From NCBI RefSeq assembly GCF_002860285.1, contig NZ_PGVF01000014.1, forward strand, positions 248,001 through 312,000: a DNA stretch of 64,000 nt. Direction: 5' to 3'. This stretch comes from Bacillus sp. M6-12. Lineage in GTDB: Bacteria > Bacillota > Bacilli > Bacillales > DSM-1321. Shown piece after piece: positions 55,697 through 64,000 of the stretch. The notes below the pieces were generated by a model. That model did not search any database. It was not told the origin of the DNA and worked only from the letters and a program-made list of their open reading frames with translations. The position numbers and the translations under genes are program-made. Position 1 is the stretch's first letter; every line of letters begins with the position of its first letter.

Positions 55697-56965
55697 GTGC
55701 AATCTTTGGAAACGGTGATTTCCTTCATTGTTATTTTTGGGGCTTTGGTATTTTTTCATGAACTAGGGCACCTTGTCTTTGCCAAACGTGCCGGAATTCT
55801 CTGCCGCGAATTCGCAATCGGGTTTGGCCCTAAGGTTTTTACCTTTAAGAAAGGAGAAACCCTTTATACAATCCGTCTTCTTCCTCTTGGGGGATTTGTG
55901 AGAATGGCCGGCGAAGATCCGGAAACGGTTGAAATAAAACCTGGCCACAGAGTAGGGCTGCTGCTCGATCGGGAAGGCCGGGTCGAGAAAGTCATTGTTA
56001 ATAACAAAGAAAAATACCCAAATGCTATTATTATTGATGTGGAGATTGCCGATCTGGAACATAAATTGATAATTCAAGGATACGAAGAGGGCGATGATAA
56101 TTCGCTGCGTTCCTATAAGCTTCTGCCAGATGCGGCTATAGTGGAAGATGGGGTTCAAACACAGATTGCTCCATTTAACAGGCAGTTTGCTTCAAAAACT
56201 CTCCCACAGCGGACGATGGCCATTTTTGCCGGTCCGATGATGAACTTTATTTTGGCGATTGTAGTCTTTATTATAATCGGTTTGTTCCAGGGGGTTGTTG
56301 TTAATGAACCTAAGCTCGGAAAGCTGACAAGTGACGGGGCAGCTATTGCCTCAGGTTTAAAGGGCGGCGACACTATCCAGTCTATTAACGGGCAGGAAGT
56401 TAGTTCTTGGGCTGATATTCAGCAAACAATACAACAAAATCCCGGAAAAGAAATTGAATTTGTGGTCGAGCGAGAGGGGAAAACGCTTGAAGTTCCTGTT
56501 ACACCTAAGGAAATAGAACGGGAAGGAGAGAAAATCGGCGTTATAGGTGTTTACCCGCCGGTTGAAAAATCTCCAGTAAAAGCTATTTCATATGGTTTTA
56601 CAGAAACCTATTTCTGGACGAAGCAAATATTTGTTATGCTAGGCCAGCTTGTTACTGGACAGTTCTCTATTGATGCACTGTCAGGGCCTGTTGGAATATA
56701 TGTTTCAACAGAGGAAGTTGCCAAGTCTGGCTTTTTCTACTTAATGAAATGGGCCGGAGTGCTTAGTATTAATCTTGGGATCATGAACCTATTGCCAATA
56801 CCGGCTCTGGACGGCGGAAGGCTTATGTTCTTCCTGGTTGAAGCTGTCAGAGGAAAGCCAATTGACAGACAAAAAGAGGGTCTGGTCCATTTTATTGGAT
56901 TCGCCCTGCTGATGCTGTTGATGCTTGTTGTCACATGGAATGATATTCAGCGGTTTTTCCTATAG
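55697..56965 (+). CDS. rasP: intramembrane site-2 metalloprotease RasP (RseP)
   Basis: 422 residues. RasP cuts membrane-embedded anti-sigma factors (RsiW, RsiV) and signal peptides in B. subtilis. Zinc motif His21-Glu22-x-x-His25 lies in FFHELGHLVF in the first membrane segment; FRMAGEDPE-type loop follows; one PDZ domain lies near 190-270, and the second active-site half is NLLPIPALDGGRLMF. GTG start behind AGAGGTGG. It is 13 bases after dxr. Confidence 0.97.
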   Translation: MQSLETVISFIVIFGALVFFHELGHLVFAKRAGILCREFAIGFGPKVFTFKKGETLYTIRLLPLGGFVRMAGEDPETVEIKPGHRVGLLLDREGRVEKVIVNNKEKYPNAIIIDVEIADLEHKLIIQGYEEGDDNSLRSYKLLPDAAIVEDGVQTQIAPFNRQFASKTLPQRTMAIFAGPMMNFILAIVVFIIIGLFQGVVVNEPKLGKLTSDGAAIASGLKGGDTIQSINGQEVSSWADIQQTIQQNPGKEIEFVVEREGKTLEVPVTPKEIEREGEKIGVIGVYPPVEKSPVKAISYGFTETYFWTKQIFVMLGQLVTGQFSIDALSGPVGIYVSTEEVAKSGFFYLMKWAGVLSINLGIMNLLPIPALDGGRLMFFLVEAVRGKPIDRQKEGLVHFIGFALLMLLMLVVTWNDIQRFFL

Positions 56966-56976
56966 AAGAAGAGAAG

Positions 56977-57018
56977 ACCGGACTTGAGCCGATGAACGTC
57001 AAGTCCGGTTTCTTCTTG
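56977..57018 (+). terminator. intrinsic terminator after rasP
   Basis: A perfect 11-bp stem, ACCGGACTTGA (56977-56987) against TCAAGTCCGGT (56999-57009), followed by TTCTTCTT. Confidence 0.82.
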
Positions 57019-57145
57019 GCGGATAGGGAGATTAAAGCGATAATAAGAACAGCTGGAAGGCTATTCATGTTGAAGAGTCACCTTTTTTCGCCAAAAAGAT
57101 TTTTTTTAAAGAAATATGGACTATTTTTATAAGAGGTGCTTATAG

Positions 57146-58852
<1,707 letters not shown>

Positions 58853-58877
58853 GGGCTGCTAAAGAATACACATCTTT

Positions 58878-58912
58878 CCCTGCCGGATAATGCGGCAGGG
58901 ATGTTTTATTTC
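58878..58912 (+). terminator. intrinsic terminator after proS
   Basis: CCCTGCCG (58878-58885) pairs with CGGCAGGG (58893-58900); ACAT and ATGT on either side extend it, followed by TTTTATTTC. Confidence 0.75.
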
Positions 58913-58999
58913 ATTCTAAAAGGAAGTAGTCTGCTTGGATTATTGGATATTTTTGCAGAATGCTTTTTAGGATAAACCCGCCGAGAACGGTATAGGGTG

Positions 59000-59008
59000 T
59001 GGTATAAT
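59000..59008 (+). promoter_or_regulatory. extended -10 sigma-A promoter for polC
   Basis: TGGTATAAT is a perfect extended -10 element about 45 bases before the polC ATG. No clear -35 box is seen. Confidence 0.55.
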
Positions 59009-59051
59009 TACCTCTGAAATTAAAAGAGATTGTCAGGTTAGGAGAGAGGGA

Positions 59052-62000
59052 ATGGATTCAAATCCACAAAACGGAAGAGAGAGATTTCAACTCTTGCTCC
59101 AGCAGCTGAATTTAACGGAGGATGCCTTCGTTAAATTTTTTTCAGGTGCGGAAATTGAAAAGCTATCGATTGAAAGAGAATCAAAGAAATGGCATTTTGT
59201 ATTTCGGCTGCAAGAGCTGATACCATGCAGTGTATATACCCGTCTGTCGATGCAGCTTATCAGTGCATTTGCGCATATAGCGTCAGTTTCGTTCAGGCTT
59301 AATGTAATAAATCCAGTTGTCACAGAGCAATTAATCAAAGAATATTGGAAGGGCTGTATCAGCGAGCTGGACGGTATTTCCCCTGCCCTTCTATCGCTTT
59401 TAAACGAGCAGGAGCCAAAAGTAAACGGATATAAACTAGTTGTCAAAGCCCGTAATGAAGCAGAAGCCGGGCAGCTGAAGCGCAAATATTCAGGAATCAT
59501 TTCCAATATTTATGCCGGGTACGGGTTTCCTCCTTTAACTCTTGATGCTGAGGTTTCTTCTTCACCTGGAGAAGATTATCAGCAATTCCTCGAGGAAAAG
59601 AAAAAAGAAGATGAAGCAAAGGGGCTTGCTGCCCTTGTTGAAATGCAAAAGAAGGAAAGTGAAAAGGGCAAGGATGACGGCGAGTATGAAGGCCCTGTTA
59701 AGATCGGCTATACGATCAAGGATGATGCAGATTTCCGCAGGATTGAACAGATTATCGACGAGGAACGCCGAATTGCAATTGAAGGCTATGTTTTCCATGC
59801 AGAAACAAAAGAACTTCGCAGTGGACGCACTCTGTTAACCTTTAAGGTGACCGACTATACGAGTTCAATTATGGTTAAAATGTTCTCCCGTGATAAAGAG
59901 GATGCTGCTCTTCTTGACAGGGTGAAAAAGGGTATGTGGGTACGTGCCCAGGGCAGTATTCAAAATGATACGTTTGTCCGTGATTTAGTTATGATTGCCA
60001 ATGATATTAATGAAATCAGTAAATCTGGCCGTCAGGACCTTGCGCCGGAAGGAGAAAAGCGAGTTGAGCTGCATCTCCATTCACCAATGAGCCAAATGGA
60101 TGCGGTCAGTTCAGTCAGTTCACTTGTAGCCCAGGCAAAGAAGTGGGGCCATAAGGCAATAGCGATTACTGACCATGCTGGCGCACAGTCTTTTCCTGAA
60201 GCGTTTGGAGCTGGGAAAAAGAACGATATTAAAATCCTTTACGGTGTGGAGGTCAACCTTGTCAATGATGGCGTGCCGATTGCTTATAATGAGGCTCACA
60301 GACTGCTGGCCGAAGATACATACGTTGTCTTTGACGTAGAAACGACGGGATTGTCAGCTGTATATGATACGATCATTGAACTGGCCGCAGTCAAGATTAA
60401 AGACGGTGAAATTATAGACAAGTTTGAATCGTTTGCCAATCCGCATCATCCTCTATCAGCAACGACGATTGATTTGACCGGTATAACAGATGATTTAGTT
60501 CAAAACGCTCCGGAAGTAGGAGAAGTATTGCAGCGCTTTAAGGATTGGGCTGAAGATTCCACCTTGGTTGCACACAATGCCAGCTTTGATATGGGATTTT
60601 TGAATGTGGGCTATAAAAAAATCGGGCATGAAAAAGCTGCTAATCCAGTAATCGATACTCTCGAGTTAGGGCGGTTCCTTTATCCTGATTTAAAAAACCA
60701 CCGTCTTAATACTTTGGCGAAAAGGTTCGATATAGAACTGACCCAGCATCACCGGGCGATTTATGATGCCGAAGCAACTGGCTATTTGCTGTTGAAGATG
60801 CTAAAAGACACCCTTGAAAAAGGTATCGAGTACCATGATCGGCTGAACGATAATATGGGCGGAGGAACAGCATATCAAAGATCACGCCCATCCCATTGCA
60901 CATTGATTGCACAAAATGAAACAGGGCTTAAAAACTTGTTTAAGCTGATCTCGATTTCTCATCTTGAGTATTTCTACCGTGTGCCTAGGATTCCGCGTTC
61001 CGTGCTGCAAAAGCATCGTGAAGGGATTCTTGTCGGTTCAGGCTGTGACAAGGGTGAAGTGTTTGAGGGAATGATGCAAAAGCCTTTTGATGAGGTAATC
61101 CAAATCGCCGAATTTTATGATTATCTAGAGGTTCATCCTAAAGAGGTTTATCAACATTTGATTGAAATGGATTATGTAAGGGATGAAAAATCTCTTGAAG
61201 CCATCATTACAAATATAACCAAGCTTGGGGAAAAACTGGACAAGCCTGTCGTGGCAACAGGGAACGTTCATTATCTTGAACCTAATGATAAAATTTACAG
61301 AAAAATACTTGTTAACTCTCAGGGTGGGGCAAATCCGCTTAACCGGCACAAGCTGCCCGATGTCCATTTCCGGACAACAGACGAAATGCTGAAGGCTTTT
61401 TCCTTCCTTGGAGCTGAAAAAGCAAAAGAAATTGTCGTGGAAAATTCGAATAAAATCGCTGATTGGATAGAGCCAATTAAGCCGATTAAGGATGACCTTT
61501 ACACTCCGAAAATTGAAGGCGCAGACGAGGAAATGCGGGAAATGAGCTATAAAATGGCCCGAAGCATTTATGGTGATGAACTCCCTGAAATAGTGGAAGC
61601 ACGCCTTGAAAAGGAACTTAAAAGCATCATTGGCCACGGTTTTGCTGTAATCTATCTTATTTCCCATAAGCTTGTAAAAAAGTCACTGGATGACGGCTAT
61701 CTGGTTGGTTCACGTGGATCTGTAGGTTCTTCATTTGTCGCAACGATGACGGAAATTACTGAAGTTAACCCTCTGCCGCCGCATTATGTGTGCCCGATTT
61801 GCAAAAAGTCTGAATTCTTTAATGACGGGTCGGTTGGTTCCGGCTTTGACTTACCTGATAAGGACTGTCCTGATTGCGGAATCAAATATAAAAAAGATGG
61901 CCATGATATTCCTTTCGAAACCTTTCTTGGATTTAAGGGAGATAAAGTTCCCGATATTGATTTGAACTTCTCGGGAGAATATCAGCCAAAGGCGCATAAT

Positions 62001-63371
62001 TACACGAAAGTTCTCTTTGGTGAAGATTATGTTTATCGAGCAGGAACCATAGGTACAGTTGCAGAGAAAACGGCCTACGGCTATGTGAAAGGCTATGCTT
62101 CCGATAACAACCTGCATTTAAGAGGAGCCGAAGTTGACCGGCTTGTTTCCGGCTGTACAGGTGTTAAGCGGACCACCGGCCAGCATCCTGGGGGAATCAT
62201 TGTAGTGCCGGATTATATGGACATTTACGACTTTTCACCAATCCAGTTTCCGGCGGATGATAAAACATCAGAATGGAAAACGACCCACTTTGACTTCCAT
62301 TCCATCCATGATAATCTTTTAAAGCTCGATATTCTCGGGCACGACGATCCTACCGTTATCAGGATGCTGCAGGATTTAAGCGGAATAGATCCAAAAACGA
62401 TCCCGACTGATGATCCTGAAGTAATGAAAATTTTCAGCGGAACGGAATCGCTTGGCGTTACAGAGGACCAAATTATGTGTAAAACAGGCACGCTTGGTAT
62501 TCCTGAGTTTGGTACACGCTTCGTCCGTCAAATGTTAGAGGACACGAAACCAACAACATTTTCTGAGCTAGTGCAGATATCTGGACTTTCACACGGTACG
62601 GACGTATGGCTTGGAAACGCCCAGGAGCTAATCCATAACCGGATTTGTACTTTGAGCGAAGTTATCGGATGCCGTGACGATATTATGGTATATCTGATTT
62701 ATCAGGGGCTCGAGCCTTCCCTGGCATTTAAAATTATGGAATCAGTCCGTAAAGGTAAAGGCCTTTCTGAAGAGTTCGAAGCTGAAATGCGCAAGAATGA
62801 AGTGCCTGAATGGTATATCGATTCCTGTAAAAAAATCAAATACATGTTCCCTAAAGCACACGCAGCCGCATATGTTTTAATGGCAGTTAGGATCGCCTAT
62901 TTTAAAGTGCATTTGCCACTGCTATATTACGCAGCTTATTTCACAGTGCGGGCTGAAGACTTCGAGATCGAGGCAATGGTAAGAGGATCCCAGGCAATTC
63001 GGTCTAAAATTGAGGAAATTAATGCAAAAGGGCTTGAAGCTTCTACAAAAGAAAAAAATACCCTTACAGTTCTGGAGCTTGCTTTGGAAGCATGTGAGCG
63101 CGGATTTTCTTTTAAGAAAGTAGATCTATATAAATCAAGTGCCACAGAATTTATCATTGAAGGCAATTCATTAATTCCACCGTTCAATTCGATCCCCGGA
63201 CTCGGGACAAACGCAGCCATGAACATCGTTCGTGCAAGGCAAGATGGTGAATTTCTCTCAAAAGAGGATCTCCAGCAGCGGGGTAAGGTTTCAAAAACAA
63301 TCTTGGAATTCCTCGACAAGCATGGCTGTCTGGAAGCCCTTCCGGACCAAAATCAGTTATCGTTGTTTTAA
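59052..63371 (+). CDS. polC: DNA polymerase III alpha subunit PolC (Gram-positive type)
   Basis: 1439 residues, typical for PolC (1437 in B. subtilis), the main replicative polymerase. Domains in order: N-terminal domain; OB-fold (about 225-325); PHP domain starting [20 protein letters not shown], interrupted by the proofreading exonuclease [20 protein letters not shown] (near 425) to about 590; palm with a zinc-binding CPICKK...CPDC near 915; catalytic [12 protein letters not shown] near 968; fingers [12 protein letters not shown] and [20 protein letters not shown]. The presence of PolC with fused exonuclease confirms a Firmicute. Confidence 0.98.
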   Translation: MDSNPQNGRERFQLLLQQLNLTEDAFVKFFSGAEIEKLSIERESKKWHFVFRLQELIPCSVYTRLSMQLISAFAHIASVSFRLNVINPVVTEQLIKEYWKGCISELDGISPALLSLLNEQEPKVNGYKLVVKARNEAEAGQLKRKYSGIISNIYAGYGFPPLTLDAEVSSSPGEDYQQFLEEKKKEDEAKGLAALVEMQKKESEKGKDDGEYEGPVKIGYTIKDDADFRRIEQIIDEERRIAIEGYVFHAETKELRSGRTLLTFKVTDYTSSIMVKMFSRDKEDAALLDRVKKGMWVRAQGSIQNDTFVRDLVMIANDINEISKSGRQDLAPEGEKRVELHLHSPMSQMDAVSSVSSLVAQAKKWGHKAIAITDHAGAQSFPEAFGAGKKNDIKILYGVEVNLVNDGVPIAYNEAHRLLAEDTYVVFDVETTGLSAVYDTIIELAAVKIKDGEIIDKFESFANPHHPLSATTIDLTGITDDLVQNAPEVGEVLQRFKDWAEDSTLVAHNASFDMGFLNVGYKKIGHEKAANPVIDTLELGRFLYPDLKNHRLNTLAKRFDIELTQHHRAIYDAEATGYLLLKMLKDTLEKGIEYHDRLNDNMGGGTAYQRSRPSHCTLIAQNETGLKNLFKLISISHLEYFYRVPRIPRSVLQKHREGILVGSGCDKGEVFEGMMQKPFDEVIQIAEFYDYLEVHPKEVYQHLIEMDYVRDEKSLEAIITNITKLGEKLDKPVVATGNVHYLEPNDKIYRKILVNSQGGANPLNRHKLPDVHFRTTDEMLKAFSFLGAEKAKEIVVENSNKIADWIEPIKPIKDDLYTPKIEGADEEMREMSYKMARSIYGDELPEIVEARLEKELKSIIGHGFAVIYLISHKLVKKSLDDGYLVGSRGSVGSSFVATMTEITEVNPLPPHYVCPICKKSEFFNDGSVGSGFDLPDKDCPDCGIKYKKDGHDIPFETFLGFKGDKVPDIDLNFSGEYQPKAHNYTKVLFGEDYVYRAGTIGTVAEKTAYGYVKGYASDNNLHLRGAEVDRLVSGCTGVKRTTGQHPGGIIVVPDYMDIYDFSPIQFPADDKTSEWKTTHFDFHSIHDNLLKLDILGHDDPTVIRMLQDLSGIDPKTIPTDDPEVMKIFSGTESLGVTEDQIMCKTGTLGIPEFGTRFVRQMLEDTKPTTFSELVQISGLSHGTDVWLGNAQELIHNRICTLSEVIGCRDDIMVYLIYQGLEPSLAFKIMESVRKGKGLSEEFEAEMRKNEVPEWYIDSCKKIKYMFPKAHAAAYVLMAVRIAYFKVHLPLLYYAAYFTVRAEDFEIEAMVRGSQAIRSKIEEINAKGLEASTKEKNTLTVLELALEACERGFSFKKVDLYKSSATEFIIEGNSLIPPFNSIPGLGTNAAMNIVRARQDGEFLSKEDLQQRGKVSKTILEFLDKHGCLEALPDQNQLSLF

Positions 63372-63446
63372 TATAGCGAAGCTTTAGTATTTAGATTAGG
63401 GAGTATCAGTCGAGATATTGAGATATACGTAATCAACATGAACACT

Positions 63447-63614
63447 TGTCTAGCTGCAGCACCCAGCCCCGACGCACAGGACAAGGAACGCTTCGGCAGC
63501 ATTACACGCACGAAATAAAGCGGCAGCTTTGTGAGGATGTGCTGACGTCGACGTTTGGCACAGGATGTGCCAGAACTTAGTCGACGTTCCTTTCTGGGCG
63601 CTTCCGCTTTCTAG
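63447..63614. repeat. structured repeat element upstream of rimP
   Basis: TTGTCTAGC at the left and GTTCCTTT...GGGCGCTTCCGCTTT at the right match the ends of the 53421-53660 element. AGCACCCAG (63458-63466) pairs with CTGGGCGCT (63594-63602) with one mismatch, closing the whole element. Inside, GTCGAC (63547-63552) and GTCGAC (63580-63585) flank TGGCACA (63556-63562) and TGTGCCA (63566-63572), a perfect hairpin. It has no open frame and resembles the palindromic intergenic repeats dispersed in many Bacillus genomes. Confidence 0.7.
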
Positions 63615-63674
63615 TTTGCATAATAATCTTGGTTATGGTATATTTTTATTGGAAATACTAAGATAAACCAAGGA

Positions 63675-63706
63675 AAAGAGTGGGGAAACCCACTCTTTCG
63701 TCTTTG
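63675..63706 (+). terminator. hairpin terminator downstream of polC
   Basis: A perfect 10-bp stem, AAAGAGTGGG (63675-63684) against CCCACTCTTT (63689-63698), with GAAA loop. The tail is only moderately T-rich (CGTCTTTG). It lies 300 bases after polC, beyond the repeat. Confidence 0.75.
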
Positions 63707-63771
63707 TAATCAGCTTTTTTTATCATTCTATCCATCACTATAAATGAGTGAAGCAGGTATGGAGGGACCAT

Positions 63772-64000
63772 ATGAGCAAAAAGGTTACAGAAATTGTAGA
63801 AGAACTCGTCACACCGGTTCTGGATGAACTTGGACTTGAATTAGTTGAAGTTGAGTACGTAAAAGAAGGGAAAAACTGGTTCCTTCGCGTATTTATTGAC
63901 AAGGACTCCGGCGTTGATATTGAAGAATGCGGCATAGTGAGTGAACGGCTCAGTGAAAAATTGGATGAACTCGACCCTATTCCTCAAAATTATTTCTTGG
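63772..64000 (+). CDS. rimP: ribosome maturation factor RimP (N-terminal part)
   Basis: The window ends inside this gene; 76 residues are seen. They begin [20 protein letters not shown], then [40 protein letters not shown] and DPIPQNYFL, which match RimP (YlxS), a 30S maturation factor, closely. In Bacillus it heads the rimP-nusA-ylxR-...-infB operon. GGAGGG precedes the ATG. TATAAA at 63739-63744 may be a -10 box, with only a T-rich -35 region. Confidence 0.97.
   Translation, partial: MSKKVTEIVEELVTPVLDELGLELVEVEYVKEGKNWFLRVFIDKDSGVDIEECGIVSERLSEKLDELDPIPQNYFL

Noticed and set aside
57019..57145. T-box leader upstream of proS
   Set aside because: The space after the rasP terminator is too short and no T-box sequence or antiterminator fold was seen.

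Overview
The window is chromosomal DNA of a low-GC Gram-positive, endospore-former-type bacterium (order Bacillales, family Bacillaceae). Every complete gene is on the + strand, and the order from rpsP to rimP closely follows the Bacillus subtilis rpsP-ylqC...polC-ylxS region. Many proteins are recognisably close to their B. subtilis counterparts (RbgA, FliG, UppS, CodY). Frequent TTG and GTG starts behind strong purine-rich ribosome binding sites fit Bacillus. The differences from the B. subtilis layout suggest a genus outside the subtilis group; I cannot name the species. | Layout. 1-4400: ribosome and translation-maturation genes (rpsP end, khpA, ylqD, rimM, trmD, rplS with a structured leader, a type I signal peptidase, rbgA). 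4460-7584: rnhB and the ylqG-ylqH pair, which look like a stand-alone FliK-like/FlhB-tail-like module. 7585-9984: sucCD behind a sigma-A promoter that overlaps a perfect match to the CcpA cre consensus. 10191-13506: dprA and topA. 13891-19118: trmFO, then xerC-hslV-hslU-codY. 19539-46268: one long flagellar/chemotaxis (fla/che) operon, flgB to cheD, building the basal body, export gate, rod, hook, C-ring and chemotaxis signalling core. 46269-49041: a hypothetical gene's terminator, sigD in its own transcription unit, a decayed FapA-family gene, a small hydrophilic gene and a SwrB-like gene. 49199-53384: rpsB, tsf, pyrH, frr, uppS. 53685-63371: cdsA, dxr, rasP, proS, polC. 63772-64000: start of rimP. 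| How the genes work together. CodY, a GTP/branched-chain amino acid sensor, lies just upstream of the fla/che operon it represses in B. subtilis, and two imperfect CodY-box-like sequences lie in the intervening gap. The operon supplies the hook-basal body; sigD encodes the sigma factor for late flagellar and autolysin genes. The tail of the window is the conserved translation, isoprenoid, phospholipid, membrane-protease and replication cluster. | Points most worth a second look: (i) sigD is cut off from fla/che by an intrinsic terminator and has candidate sigma-A and sigma-D promoters; (ii) a broken FapA-family gene lies downstream of sigD; (iii) flgD is followed in frame by 25 further sense codons after its TGA; (iv) swrD begins at TTG behind a hairpin that may mask the only good Shine-Dalgarno sequence; (v) two related structured repeats lie upstream of cdsA and rimP; (vi) a perfect 15-bp hairpin between fliE and fliF reads as a terminator only on the opposite strand. 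I found no phage, IS element, CRISPR array, tRNA or rRNA, and no clearly undescribed multi-gene system; most of the window is conserved core genome.
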